A DNA stretch of 64,000 nucleotides from Planctomycetaceae bacterium (GTDB taxonomy: Bacteria > Planctomycetota > Planctomycetia > Planctomycetales > Planctomycetaceae): contig JABURQ010000012.1 in the NCBI GenBank assembly GCA_014762625.1, positions 16,716-80,715 of the forward strand. The letters are read 5' to 3'. The number at the start of each line of letters is the position of its first letter. Within the stretch, counting starts at the first letter, position 1. The notes under the pieces are model-generated. The model did no database searches, was not told the DNA's origin, and was given only the letters and a program-made list of their open reading frames with translations. Positions 26,684 to 36,021 of the stretch are shown here, one piece after another. Both the position numbers and the translations under genes were made by a program.

Positions 26684-28345
26684 GTGAAAATTGCCTTTGC
26701 ACAACTGAATCCCGTGGTTGGCGATCTTGCCGGCAACTCCCAAATGATCCTGGAAGCCGCCGCACAAGCCGCGGATCGGGGAGCCGATTTGCTGGTTGTC
26801 TCCGAACTCGTGATCAGCGGCTATCCGCCGAAAGACTTGCTCCTGAGAGAAGGATTCGTGGATCGCTGCGATCGGGCGATCGAAGAATTGGCTCAGGCGG
26901 AAGTCTTCCAGCGAGTCGCAGGAATCATCGGGCATCCAACAAGAAGAGGGCTCACCGGCCAGGCGATCGCGAACGCAGCCAGTCTCATCGCAGACGGCGC
27001 CATTCAATCGACAACGCACAAAACGCTCCTCCCGAACTACGACGTTTTTGACGAGCAACGCTACTTTTCGCCGTCGCGAAAAATTGCCCCGCTGGTTTTT
27101 CGAGACCGTAAGCTGGGAGTGCATATCTGCGAAGATGCCTGGTGGGGAGAATCCTCGACTCGCTATCACCAGAATCCCGCCCTCCATCCGGATCCCATTT
27201 TTGAACTCGCGACCCAGGGCGCGGAATGCTTCATCAATCTCTCAGCCTCACCATTCGAACGCGATAAACGTCATCAGCGACTCAATCTCGTGCGCAACCA
27301 TGTCGAACGTCATCAGCGACCGTTTCTATTCGTCAATCAAGTCGGAGGAAACGACGATCTGGTCTTTGACGGACATAGCTTTGTCCTGAACGAACTCGGC
27401 GAAATGGTGTTGGAAGCTGCAGCATTCGAGACCGATTTTCAGATGATCGATCTCGACGCTTTGCCCGCCCCCCTCCAGGACTCCGAACAAGCGTACGAAA
27501 AAGACCTACTCGATGCACTGATCCTCGGACTGCGGGACTACATGCAGAAATGCGGCTTTTCCGATTGTGTCCTGGGACTCTCGGGAGGCGTCGATAGCGC
27601 GCTGGCGACCTATATTGCCGCTGCGGCGATGGGTCCGGAGCACGTCCACTGTCTGATGATGCCGAGTCGCTATTCCACCGAACACAGCGTGGGAGATTCC
27701 CAAAAACTGGTGGAAGCGTTGGGCGTCGATGCGGAAATTATTCCCATCGATGAAATCCACAAAGCGTACGAGGCCACACCGATCGTGGGAGACGATTTGA
27801 AACTGCAACCGCTCGGCTTGCCCGATCAGAACCTCCAGGCGCGCATCCGGGGTGCCTGCGTCATGCTGCGAAGTAATACGCATGGCTGGATCGCGCTCGC
27901 CACCGGAAACAAAAGCGAACTCGCGGTCGGCTATTGCACCATTTACGGCGATATGGCGGGAGGCTTCGCGGTTCTCTCCGATCTTTTCAAACGCGATGTT
28001 TACGCCTTATGCAAATACATCAATCAAACACGCGAAGGACGGGAAGTCATTCCCGAGAATATTATTAACAAACCGCCCAGCGCCGAACTCGCCCCGGATC
28101 AGAAAGACCAGGACACGCTCCCTCCCTACGAGATCCTCGATGCGATCTTGGCTGGCCTGATCGAGCAACACAAATCAGTCGCCTCACTTTGTGAAGAGTT
28201 TCCCGAAGAGACCGTCCGCTGGGTCGCCAACAAGCTCGATCGGAACGAATTCAAACGACGCCAGATGCCGCCGGGAATCAAACTGTCGCAACGCGCTTTC
28301 GGTACGGGTCGACGTATGCCGATGGCGGCTCGTTTTGACGGCTGA
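26684..28345 (+). CDS. nadE: NAD+ synthase, glutamine-hydrolysing
   Basis: A 553-residue two-domain enzyme. The nitrilase-type glutaminase domain has Glu41 ([12 protein letters not shown]), the lysine in [13 protein letters not shown] and the nucleophile Cys in VHICEDAWW. The synthetase domain has [12 protein letters not shown] (about 297-308), and later the ATP/NaAD site [12 protein letters not shown]. It amidates nicotinic acid adenine dinucleotide with glutamine-derived ammonia channelled between the domains, the last step of NAD synthesis. Length and domains match family members. The start is GTG (GTGAAAATTGCC), since no ATG fits better. Confidence 0.95.
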   Translation: MKIAFAQLNPVVGDLAGNSQMILEAAAQAADRGADLLVVSELVISGYPPKDLLLREGFVDRCDRAIEELAQAEVFQRVAGIIGHPTRRGLTGQAIANAASLIADGAIQSTTHKTLLPNYDVFDEQRYFSPSRKIAPLVFRDRKLGVHICEDAWWGESSTRYHQNPALHPDPIFELATQGAECFINLSASPFERDKRHQRLNLVRNHVERHQRPFLFVNQVGGNDDLVFDGHSFVLNELGEMVLEAAAFETDFQMIDLDALPAPLQDSEQAYEKDLLDALILGLRDYMQKCGFSDCVLGLSGGVDSALATYIAAAAMGPEHVHCLMMPSRYSTEHSVGDSQKLVEALGVDAEIIPIDEIHKAYEATPIVGDDLKLQPLGLPDQNLQARIRGACVMLRSNTHGWIALATGNKSELAVGYCTIYGDMAGGFAVLSDLFKRDVYALCKYINQTREGREVIPENIINKPPSAELAPDQKDQDTLPPYEILDAILAGLIEQHKSVASLCEEFPEETVRWVANKLDRNEFKRRQMPPGIKLSQRAFGTGRRMPMAARFDG

Positions 28346-28449
28346 GTGAATCAATCGCGATTTTTCGCAAAACTTCTCGTCGATCGAAACTATTCCCAAT
28401 ACAATCGGCTTTCCACAGACCAGGAATTTCCTCCTCAGAAAGGATCACT

Positions 28450-29124
28450 ATGAAACCCGCACACCTGACGGCTCTCACTCTGATCGCGTTCACGTCATCT
28501 CTCGCCTCACTTTCCGCCGCGGAATGGACGCCTCTGTTCAACGGCGAGAATCTCGACGGTTGGCATAATCCCTACGAATGGGGAAATGCCGAAGTCGTGG
28601 ACGGGGAAATTCATCTCACCGCCGATAAAAAATTCTTTCTCGTCACCGACAAAAAATACGGTGATTTCGTGCTCGAAGGGGAAATCCTCCTGCCTGCCGG
28701 CAAAGCAAATTCCGGGTTCATGTTCCGCTGCCACGAACAGAAGAACAAAGTCTTCGGCTATCAGGCCGAAGTGGATGGTTCCGATCGTCGCTGGTCGGGG
28801 GGGTTGTACGATGAAGGTCGGCGTCAGTGGTTGTGGCCGAGTCAGTCGGGTCGAACCAAGGACAAAAAAGCACTCACCCACGAAGCGGAATCCAAGGAAT
28901 TCTTCAAACAGCCCGCAGTACGAAATGCTCTCAAGCGAAATGACTGGAACACCTATCGCATCACCTGCCGGGGAAACAAACTGAAAATCGAAGTGAACGG
29001 CGTCGTCACGACTGAGTACGAAGACGATGTTGACGCGACCGGATTCATCGCGATCCAGCATCACGGCGAAGAGGGCCAGACTTACCGATTTCGGAACCTC
29101 CGCATCAAGGAGTTGGAGGAGTAA
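28450..29124 (+). CDS. Secreted DUF1080 (3-keto-disaccharide hydrolase-like) protein
   Basis: A 224-residue protein with a signal peptide (about 1-24, SLASLSAAE). The DUF1080 fold begins with WTPLFNGENLDGW and includes FVLEGEILLPAGKANSGFMFRC and WNTYRITCRGNKLKIEVNG, ending FRNLRIKELEE. The family has a concanavalin-like jelly roll and hydrolyses 3-keto-glycosides. It is strongly expanded in planctomycetes. AGAAAGGA precedes the ATG. The last 20 bp overlap the convergent EEP-family gene. Confidence 0.9.
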   Translation: MKPAHLTALTLIAFTSSLASLSAAEWTPLFNGENLDGWHNPYEWGNAEVVDGEIHLTADKKFFLVTDKKYGDFVLEGEILLPAGKANSGFMFRCHEQKNKVFGYQAEVDGSDRRWSGGLYDEGRRQWLWPSQSGRTKDKKALTHEAESKEFFKQPAVRNALKRNDWNTYRITCRGNKLKIEVNGVVTTEYEDDVDATGFIAIQHHGEEGQTYRFRNLRIKELEE

Positions 29125-30127
29125 TTTCCCCCTCCAGCATCCAGCGACAGAGCACCGGGTGATGATCGGACCCCTCGGTTTCCGAGAGGACGCGCAAATC
29201 GTCCAGTCGGATCCCGGCTGAAGGGAGTATGTGATCGATGGGGATGCGCGTGAGAGGTTTGTTCTTCGCCCACGACGTGAGCAGACCGCGTCCGCGCCGA
29301 GAATCCTTGAGCCGCGCGTCTCGTAAGAAGTGCTGAAAATGAGGAGACCAGGGGGTAATATTCAAATCCCCCGCCACGATCACCGGACCGTCGAGCGAGG
29401 CGGCAAACTCAGCCAGCTCGTCCAGTTGCTGGTTTCGGATCCGACTGTACCGCGCTCCCGCCGGCGGTAAGGTATGAACCCCCAGAATCGTCGTGCCGTT
29501 GTCGAGCGTCGCGATCACGGTATTCTCCAACTCCGCTCCCACCCGACGGATGGCGATCTCTTTGAGCGGATACCGGCTTAGAATCCCCGATCCGAATGCC
29601 CCCAGAGCAGGAGAATATTCCTGATAGGGATAGACGTCGCGAAGCTGGTCCAATTCGAGGCTGAGATCGTGAGAAACTTCCAGCAGAATCACGATGTCCG
29701 CCGAGTGCTCCCGAAGTTGAGAGACGATCCCGGTATGATTCGCATTCTGAAACAGGACATTCCAGACCATCAGCGTCGGGGCCGACTCGGGAAGCGGATC
29801 GGACTTCTGCGGTATCAGATAAGGGGCAATCATCGCTCCCTGAGCAACAACGAGAAACAACGTCAGCAGAGCCGGTTTCCAGTACGCCTGTGAGACGGCG
29901 ATCGACAGCAGCAGCAATCCCAGCACGAACCCCTGCACGCGAAAATGGGTAAACAGGTCTGCAAACCACCAGAACCGGGCAAACATCGCCAGCATGAACG
30001 CGATCGTCAGACCAACCGTTCCCAGCCAGAAAAGTGTCAGCAAGATACGTTTCCCAAACGGCTCCAGCTCCTGAGCCGATTCCGTCACCTGCTCCGGTGA
30101 ACGGGCATTCTGAGTCGTCAGTGGCAT
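29105..30127 (-). CDS. Membrane-anchored endonuclease/exonuclease/phosphatase-family protein
   Basis: A 340-residue protein. Three hydrophobic helices occupy about 27-105. The EEP domain follows: LMVWNVLFQNANH, IVILLEVSHD, GSGILSRYP, GVHTLPPAG, VAGDLNITPW, PIDHIL and GSDHHPVLC. These supply the usual Asn, Glu, Asp-x-Asn, Asp-His and terminal Asp-His catalytic set. Substrate (DNA, sphingomyelin or phosphoinositide) cannot be told from the sequence. It is one base downstream of the STN-domain gene (30129-31265), so the two form an operon. Confidence 0.88.
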   Translation of the reverse strand: MPLTTQNARSPEQVTESAQELEPFGKRILLTLFWLGTVGLTIAFMLAMFARFWWFADLFTHFRVQGFVLGLLLLSIAVSQAYWKPALLTLFLVVAQGAMIAPYLIPQKSDPLPESAPTLMVWNVLFQNANHTGIVSQLREHSADIVILLEVSHDLSLELDQLRDVYPYQEYSPALGAFGSGILSRYPLKEIAIRRVGAELENTVIATLDNGTTILGVHTLPPAGARYSRIRNQQLDELAEFAASLDGPVIVAGDLNITPWSPHFQHFLRDARLKDSRRGRGLLTSWAKNKPLTRIPIDHILPSAGIRLDDLRVLSETEGSDHHPVLCRWMLEGEITPPTP

Positions 30128-30128
30128 G

Positions 30129-31265
30129 TCAGTCTTTCGGTCGCATCGTTACCGTCACACCACTCAGATCGAACGCGATGCCAAGAGGGGTCAACAACGC
30201 CTGAAAAAATTCTTCCGCACTTGCTTCCTTTACGTTGATTTCCACCAGAGTGTTGAGATCTATCTCGGCGGCGGCGAAAGATTTTGCATCCCACACGAAA
30301 TGGACTCCGGATTTCTGTAGCTCCGTCAGCACGGCGGAAGCAGGAACGTCTCTCAGGGTCAACGTAAATAACCGTTTCGACAGCGGTATCAGGGCAATGG
30401 AATCCTCCCCTTGCAGCTTTCGTCGACCGCTGCGAAAATCGCGGATGGCCGCGTGATCTTCCACCAGCCCCGTCACAGTCACTCGCCGACCGCGGACAGA
30501 AATCTCCGCCGCCGGAGCCATCCGTTGCCAGTCTTCGGGATCTTCTCCCGACTTCAGGGTATAGACGTCTGAAAGCATTAATTCGCTGGTTTCCGGGAGC
30601 GGCACCAGAGTCATGGACTCGCCGTCTCTGGACAGTTCAAAGGTCAAATCGAAACCGAGCAGGAGAATTGAAAACAGTTCCACCGGTGTTGCGTCCGGGA
30701 TCACGCCCGCCGACCAGACGTCGTGCTCGATCGCCTCAGGATTCTTCACAGCGACCCCCACAAACTCCGCAAGTTCGAGGACGAGATTGCGAGGTTCGGA
30801 AAGTATCGGCCAGGCATAATCCTGCGACCGGGTCCAGGCTGGCCCCGGTCGGTTCCGGAAGACGCGTTTCAGATCCAATTGTCGTTGTGCCATCAGGCTT
30901 CGCAACAGCCTCGTCTGAATTTCGGGACCGACATAGACAACCTGCCCCGTCAAAGAAACCCGGCACCCCGCCGATTCTCCGATGCGGTTTAACAGATCGC
31001 GTACGCTCCCCCGGGATTCCGAAAGTTCGATGATTTGCTCGGGATCGATGCGACGATCCCGAAAACAGGCCAGGCCGTAAGACTGTTCGATCTGTTGCAG
31101 AGTTTCCTTGAGTGACAATCCGGAAAGCGAGGCGACCCCCGGCTCGTCCAGACGGTCGTCGAACTCACGACCGGTACGAAACTCACTCTCGGCATTCAGG
31201 AAGCCTGCCCCAAGTCCCAGAAGAAAAATCAGGCCTGTTAGAAAGCGTTGGTATGGAAACGACAT
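30129..31265 (-). CDS. Exported STN/secretin-like domain protein
   Basis: 378 residues with a signal peptide (about 1-25, FLLGLGAGFLNA). The segment LSGLSLKETLQQIEQSYGLA, later VRDLLNRIGESAGCRV, and again RDVPASAVLTELQKSG and ASAEEFFQALLTPLGIAF are repeated half-units of the STN (secretin and TonB N-terminus) kind. It lacks a secretin channel domain, so it is probably a periplasmic sensing or adaptor protein. It is the first gene of a two-gene operon with the EEP-family protein, with which it may act. Function otherwise unknown. Confidence 0.75.
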   Translation of the reverse strand: MSFPYQRFLTGLIFLLGLGAGFLNAESEFRTGREFDDRLDEPGVASLSGLSLKETLQQIEQSYGLACFRDRRIDPEQIIELSESRGSVRDLLNRIGESAGCRVSLTGQVVYVGPEIQTRLLRSLMAQRQLDLKRVFRNRPGPAWTRSQDYAWPILSEPRNLVLELAEFVGVAVKNPEAIEHDVWSAGVIPDATPVELFSILLLGFDLTFELSRDGESMTLVPLPETSELMLSDVYTLKSGEDPEDWQRMAPAAEISVRGRRVTVTGLVEDHAAIRDFRSGRRKLQGEDSIALIPLSKRLFTLTLRDVPASAVLTELQKSGVHFVWDAKSFAAAEIDLNTLVEINVKEASAEEFFQALLTPLGIAFDLSGVTVTMRPKD

Positions 31266-31555
31266 AATCGTGCTTTACAGGGGATGCGGAGTTAGTTGAG
31301 CCTGGCTTCTTATTCGCTTTTCGAGGCGAGAATGAGTGATCTGTTGTCCGATTGCGGCGGTCGAAGCAGCCGAATCCCCTAGATTCGGCGATGCAGACCA
31401 ACAATAAGCGGGTGACAGACCGCCATTCGTAGCCAAAATGGAATTTGAAGACAGGCGCTTAAGTGCTGGAGTACGCCTGGGGTCGATGATACCATGAACA
31501 TCAAGGCACATTGAATCCTTTTCGTGCATCTCGTTTTGCCCATCGCGAAAAAATC
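31266..31555. other. Divergent intergenic region before the Hsp70 gene
   Basis: 290 nt between divergent genes. TTG at 31511 is an alternative, weaker start of the Hsp70 gene. No promoter I can trust and no small gene. Confidence 0.35.
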
Positions 31556-33613
31556 ATGACCAACACACACGCGGTCGGGATCGACCTCGGAACAACCTAT
31601 AGCTGTATCGCATACCTGAACGAACACGGCGAGCCGATCACCATTTCCAATGCGGAAGGAGAATCGTCCACACCGTCCGCTATCCTGATCGACGGCGACG
31701 AAGTCGTCGTCGGGACCGAAGCCTTGCGCAATGCCATCATGCGTCCCCAGGATGTCATCGTGAATGCGAAACGATACATCGGCAACCGGGATAAATTCTG
31801 GACGATTGACGGGCGACGTATCTCACCCATCGAAGCCGAAGCGATGATCCTCAAAAAAATGATCGGCGATGCTCAGGAACAAATCGGCAACATCGAAGAA
31901 GCCGTAATCACAGTTCCCGCTCAGTTCAGCGATCAACAACGACACGACACCATCGAAGCCGGTCATCGTGCGGGTTTGCAACGAGTGGATATCATCAACG
32001 AACCGGTCGCCGCTTCGCTGTGCCACGTCCTGGGAACGGAAGGAATGTGGTTCAGTGAACTCGCCGACGAGCAAACCATTCTCGTCTACGACCTCGGGGG
32101 CGGAACGTTCGACCTGTCGCTGGTCCGCTACAAAAAAGATTCCGTGGAAGTGATCGCCTCCTCGGGAGATTTACACTTAGGTGGGATTGACTGGAACAAT
32201 GCGTTGATGAATGCGCTCGCCGATCAGTTTACCCGCGAATTCGGAGCCGACCCGCGCACCGACCCCTCGAGTCTGCAGGCTTTAGCACTGGAAGTGGAAC
32301 AGTGCAAACGAAGTCTCAGCGTTCGCGAGAAAACCGCGCTCACCATCCTCCACGGCGGATCGCGGAAAAGTTATCAGGTGGAACAGCAGCAATTTGAAAT
32401 GGTCACCCAGCCGTTGGTGCAAAAAACGCTCGATATCACCAAAAAACTACTGAAGGACCAGAATAAGGGATGGGCCCACGTCGATGCGGTGCTCACGACC
32501 GGCGGTTCTTCACGCATGCCGATGGTGCGGGAATCACTCAAGAATCTCAGCGGTACCACGCTCAATACCTCTCTCTCCCCCGATCAATCGATCGCCCATG
32601 GAGCGACCTATTATGCGGGGATGTTACTCAGTAACAACAAGTTCGCTCGTTCGATCCTGGGTGAAAAAGCCAGAGAACGATTGCGCAAAGTCAAACAGGT
32701 CAGCGTCACGGCTCGTTCCCTGGGGATTCTCGTCCGGGACATGAAAATCGACAAACGCGTGCCCCATTTTCTGATCCCCGCGAACAGTCCACTTCCCGCG
32801 GAAGCCGTCCATACCTTTGGAACCGTAGTCCCGAATCAGAAACGCGTCCACCTTCAAGTCGTCGAGAGCGGCCTCACGCCGGAGGCTGACGTTTCGCGGA
32901 TCGGACATTGCGTCATTGACGAGTTACCGATCGATCTCCCGGAAGGCTCCAAAATCGCGGTGACGATTCGTTACGACGAAGAAGCCAAAGTGCATGTGTC
33001 GGCCAAAGAGTTGAAAAGCGGCAAAGAGGCGATGACCGAAATCCTCCGGAAGGATTCGGCCATCAATCAGTTGGAAGTCAATACCGCCGACGAGGAAGCA
33101 CCGATCGAACTGGAACCGGCTCCCGATGATGAGGTTCTGATGGTTGAGGAGGGCGAAGATGAAAAACCAACACCTAAACCGTCTGCGCCTCAGCCTGCCC
33201 CCAAGGTCAAAGCTCCTCCCCCGATCAAAGCGGTGCCCGATAAACTGGATCGCGCCGATCGGCCGGTGCCGCTTTGTAATCGCTGCGGCGAACCTTTGAA
33301 CTCCAAGGGGAATTGTCCGAGTTGCGGGTCGTTGAGCGACGCGAGAAAACGAAAACTTAAAAAACAGAAGCTGCTCCAGCAGAAGAAACAAGCGGCGGCG
33401 CGAAAAGCCAGAGAACAACAAGCACGCAAGAAACCCAAAGTCCGACCGCTCCCTCCGCCGGGGCAGAAGAATCGCCCTCCAGAAAACCCCGCCTCCCCAA
33501 AGAAACCGAACATCAAACCGGTTTCTTCCGATGATGACATCCTGGAACTCCCCGATTCCAAACGCCAACTGGAAGAAGGGGAAGAGGATTTCTGGTCGAA
33601 TTTCGAAGAGTGA
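31556..33613 (+). CDS. Hsp70/DnaK-like protein with C-terminal zinc ribbon
   Basis: About 685 residues. The nucleotide-binding domain has VGIDLGTTYSCIAY, LVYDLGGGTFDLSLVR and LTTGGSSRMPMVRESL, all canonical actin-fold motifs. A substrate-binding beta domain follows (up to about 500). In place of the usual helical lid there is an acidic/Pro linker, a CNRC...CPSC zinc ribbon (Cys574, 577, 587, 590), a very Lys/Arg-rich coil (KRKLKKQKLLQQKK) and an acidic tail (DFWSNFEE). This is not the housekeeping DnaK. It may be a specialised chaperone with nucleic-acid or membrane contacts. MTNTHAVGID at 31556 fits the Hsp70 N-terminus better than an upstream TTG at 31511. Confidence 0.88.
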   Translation: MTNTHAVGIDLGTTYSCIAYLNEHGEPITISNAEGESSTPSAILIDGDEVVVGTEALRNAIMRPQDVIVNAKRYIGNRDKFWTIDGRRISPIEAEAMILKKMIGDAQEQIGNIEEAVITVPAQFSDQQRHDTIEAGHRAGLQRVDIINEPVAASLCHVLGTEGMWFSELADEQTILVYDLGGGTFDLSLVRYKKDSVEVIASSGDLHLGGIDWNNALMNALADQFTREFGADPRTDPSSLQALALEVEQCKRSLSVREKTALTILHGGSRKSYQVEQQQFEMVTQPLVQKTLDITKKLLKDQNKGWAHVDAVLTTGGSSRMPMVRESLKNLSGTTLNTSLSPDQSIAHGATYYAGMLLSNNKFARSILGEKARERLRKVKQVSVTARSLGILVRDMKIDKRVPHFLIPANSPLPAEAVHTFGTVVPNQKRVHLQVVESGLTPEADVSRIGHCVIDELPIDLPEGSKIAVTIRYDEEAKVHVSAKELKSGKEAMTEILRKDSAINQLEVNTADEEAPIELEPAPDDEVLMVEEGEDEKPTPKPSAPQPAPKVKAPPPIKAVPDKLDRADRPVPLCNRCGEPLNSKGNCPSCGSLSDARKRKLKKQKLLQQKKQAAARKAREQQARKKPKVRPLPPPGQKNRPPENPASPKKPNIKPVSSDDDILELPDSKRQLEEGEEDFWSNFEE

Positions 33614-33623
33614 AAGACTATCG

Positions 33624-34736
33624 ATGAAAATTGACCGGATCGATCTGGTTCACGTCGCGATGCCTCTGATCTATCCGTGGCGAACCGCTTACGGAGAAGA
33701 CGCCGAAATCCATTCCATCCTGTGTCGGCTCGAATCCGGGTCGATCCATGCCTGGGCCGAAAGTTGCCCGCTGGCGGCTCCCTGCTATTCCCCCGAACAT
33801 GCGGAAGGGCTGTATCTGACCGCTCGAAAATGGTTCGCGCCGACCCTGCTCGGCCAGGAGATCGATTCGGGCGAGGAGCTACAAAAGCGACTGGCGCACT
33901 TCAAAGGAAATCAATTCGCCAAGGCGCTCTTTGACAATGCCTGGTGGGTTTTGAAATCGCGAATCGAAAACCAGCCTCTCCATAAACTCTGGGGAGCGAC
34001 TCGCAGCGAAATTCCCGTCGGAGACGATTTCGGCATCCGGGATTCAATTGACGACCTGCTTGCGTTGATTGATGAATCGGTCCGCAAACGATTCCCGCGG
34101 ATCAAATTAAAATTTCGTCCCGGCTGGGATGTTGACATGCTCGCCGCGGTCCGCGCCGCTTTCCCCGACACCACGTTTCATATCGATTGCAACAGCGGCT
34201 ATCGCCTGTCGGATCGGGAATTGTTCCAGAAGATCGATGACTTCCAGTTGGCGATGATCGAACAACCACTCGCCTACGACGACCTCGTCGATCACGCCGA
34301 ACTGCAAAAGGTCATTCAGACGCCCGTCTGTCTGGACGAAAGTCTCAATTCTCTCCGCCGCGCAGAACAGGCGATCCGGCTACAGAGCTGCCGATACGCC
34401 AACATCAAACCGGCTCGAGTAGGTGGTCTGACGAACGCCGTCAAGATGCACGATCTATTTCAGCAGGCCGGGATTCCGTGTTGGGTGGGGGGGATGCTGG
34501 AAAGTGCCACGGGAGCGTCACTCTGCGTGGAACTCGCCATGCTCGACAACTTCACCTATCCCGCCGACATTTTCCCCAGCAGCCGATATTACCGCGAAGA
34601 TCTGGCGGAAACCCCGCTGGAACTGACGACCAGCTCCGACGGCGTGCCGAGTGTTGAGGCGATTGACCGGATTCCCGATCCCGACCCCGGACGGCTGCAA
34701 AAAATGACGATCCAATCCTGGTCCAGCACTGATTGA
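33624..34736 (+). CDS. menC: o-Succinylbenzoate synthase / N-succinylamino acid racemase family enzyme
   Basis: A 370-residue enolase-superfamily protein. The active-site set is complete: Lys161-x-Lys163 (IKLKFRPG), Asp188 and Asn190 (HIDCNSG), Glu213 (MIEQPLAYDD), Asp238 (VCLDES) and Lys262 (NIKPARVGG). It is closest to MenC of the OSBS/NSAR subgroup. MenC dehydrates SHCHC to o-succinylbenzoate in menaquinone synthesis, and many members also racemise N-succinylamino acids, so the exact role is ambiguous without context. It starts 10 nt after the Hsp70 gene. No other men gene is in this window. The upstream alternative start at 33531 overlaps the Hsp70 gene and is not used. Confidence 0.85.
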   Translation: MKIDRIDLVHVAMPLIYPWRTAYGEDAEIHSILCRLESGSIHAWAESCPLAAPCYSPEHAEGLYLTARKWFAPTLLGQEIDSGEELQKRLAHFKGNQFAKALFDNAWWVLKSRIENQPLHKLWGATRSEIPVGDDFGIRDSIDDLLALIDESVRKRFPRIKLKFRPGWDVDMLAAVRAAFPDTTFHIDCNSGYRLSDRELFQKIDDFQLAMIEQPLAYDDLVDHAELQKVIQTPVCLDESLNSLRRAEQAIRLQSCRYANIKPARVGGLTNAVKMHDLFQQAGIPCWVGGMLESATGASLCVELAMLDNFTYPADIFPSSRYYREDLAETPLELTTSSDGVPSVEAIDRIPDPDPGRLQKMTIQSWSSTD

Positions 34737-34850
34737 ATCCGGAATACTTTCAATCCGGCAATTTAACAGAGCGCGGTTTGACCTTTGACAACCAGTCCTT
34801 CACAATACCTCTCCAAACTACATTCTGCACGTTATTTGAATCGACTCTTC

Positions 34851-35201
34851 ATGGCTGAATTTCAGACCGTCGCAAAAGTGGGCGACATCCCTGCCGGTGA
34901 AGGACGTACCTTTCCCGTGAACGGAAAACTGGTCGGCGTATTCCTCGTTGATGATGAGTATCTCGCGATTAACGATCTCTGTCCGCATATGGGAGCGTCA
35001 CTCTCGGGCGGATGGGTCGAAGAGGGTTGCGTCACCTGTCCCTGGCATGCCTGGCGTTTCGATCTTCAGGACGGCACGTGGCGGGAGAACCCGAAAGTCA
35101 AAACTGAAAGTTACGAAACCCGTGTGGAAGGAGATTCGATTCAGGTTCTCGTTCCCGACGCGGAAACTCCTTCACGTTCCTCAGATTCCACCGCCTCTTA
35201 A
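34851..35201 (+). CDS. Rieske [2Fe-2S] ferredoxin-like protein
   Basis: A 116-residue protein from ATG at 34851. The cluster motifs CPHMGA and CPWHAW (Cys-x-His and Cys-x2-His) are intact and spaced as in NirD-like or ferredoxin-type Rieske proteins. No signal peptide or membrane anchor is seen, so it is probably a cytoplasmic electron carrier or a subunit of an unlinked oxygenase/reductase. The ORF is open up to 34785 (TTG), but the folded domain starts at MAEFQTVAKVGDIP. Confidence 0.9.
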   Translation: MAEFQTVAKVGDIPAGEGRTFPVNGKLVGVFLVDDEYLAINDLCPHMGASLSGGWVEEGCVTCPWHAWRFDLQDGTWRENPKVKTESYETRVEGDSIQVLVPDAETPSRSSDSTAS

Positions 35202-35226
35202 TCTCTATATTATTCAGGAGAGATGT

Positions 35227-35988
35227 ATGACTCGCTCGATCAGTTATCTCATGGCTTCAATCATATCCTTCGCTGTGATCTCCGTTACCTCCGCAGCAGA
35301 ATTTGAACCGCTCTTCGACGGCAGCAGTCTCGAAGGCTGGAAACACAATGGGAACTGGAAAATTGAAGAAGGCGCGATCACCCGCGAAGGTAAAGGGGGG
35401 AGCCTCGTCTACAAAGCGAAAAAAGTCCCCGATGACTTCGAACTGGTGTTCGAATGGAAAGTCGCTCCCGGCTCGAATAGCGGCGTTTACTATCGACCGA
35501 CACAGTATGAGTATCAGATTCTCGATAACAGCAAACATGCGGACGGCAAAAACCCGCGCACGTCGGCAGCCTCGCTCTATTTCTGCATGCCTCCCTCCCA
35601 CGACAACACCAAAACTCCGGGGGAATGGAACCAGGGACGCATCATCTGCAAAGGAACCGTCATTCAGCACTGGCTCAACGGAGAGAAAGTGGTCGGCTTC
35701 GATTACACCGATCCCAAATATGCGGCGGAAGTCAAAATGCTGAAACAGCGCGGCGGGAATCTCGCAGCCCGAGGCGCATTTCTCAGCTTACAGGATCACG
35801 GCGATCCGGTCTGGTATCGAAACATCAAGTTGAGGGAACTGGGGCCCGACGATCGACTCGATCGCACTCCCGTCGCACCGCAGGAACTAACTGCCGCACA
35901 AAAAAAAGCCGAAGCCGAAAAGCTCTCACGAATCGTCGAAAATCGGAAGCGAGCTCAGGAAAGAGCAAAACAGAAGAATAAGAAGTAA
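35227..35988 (+). CDS. Secreted DUF1080 protein with Lys-rich tail
   Basis: 253 residues with a signal peptide (about 1-23, VISVTSAAE). The fold starts FEPLFDGSSLEGW and contains FEWKVAPGSNSGVYYRPTQY, YEYQILDN and LSLQDHGDPVWYRNIKLREL, all typical of DUF1080. The last 40 residues form a charged helix (KKAEAEKLSRIVENRKRA). A perfect CAGGAGAG precedes the ATG. It is the second DUF1080 gene in this window (the other at 28450). It probably acts on plant or algal polysaccharide-derived keto-sugars. Confidence 0.92.
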   Translation: MTRSISYLMASIISFAVISVTSAAEFEPLFDGSSLEGWKHNGNWKIEEGAITREGKGGSLVYKAKKVPDDFELVFEWKVAPGSNSGVYYRPTQYEYQILDNSKHADGKNPRTSAASLYFCMPPSHDNTKTPGEWNQGRIICKGTVIQHWLNGEKVVGFDYTDPKYAAEVKMLKQRGGNLAARGAFLSLQDHGDPVWYRNIKLRELGPDDRLDRTPVAPQELTAAQKKAEAEKLSRIVENRKRAQERAKQKNKK

Positions 35989-36021
35989 TTCATCTCCTCA
36001 ACGACTTCCCCCCGGACAAGG

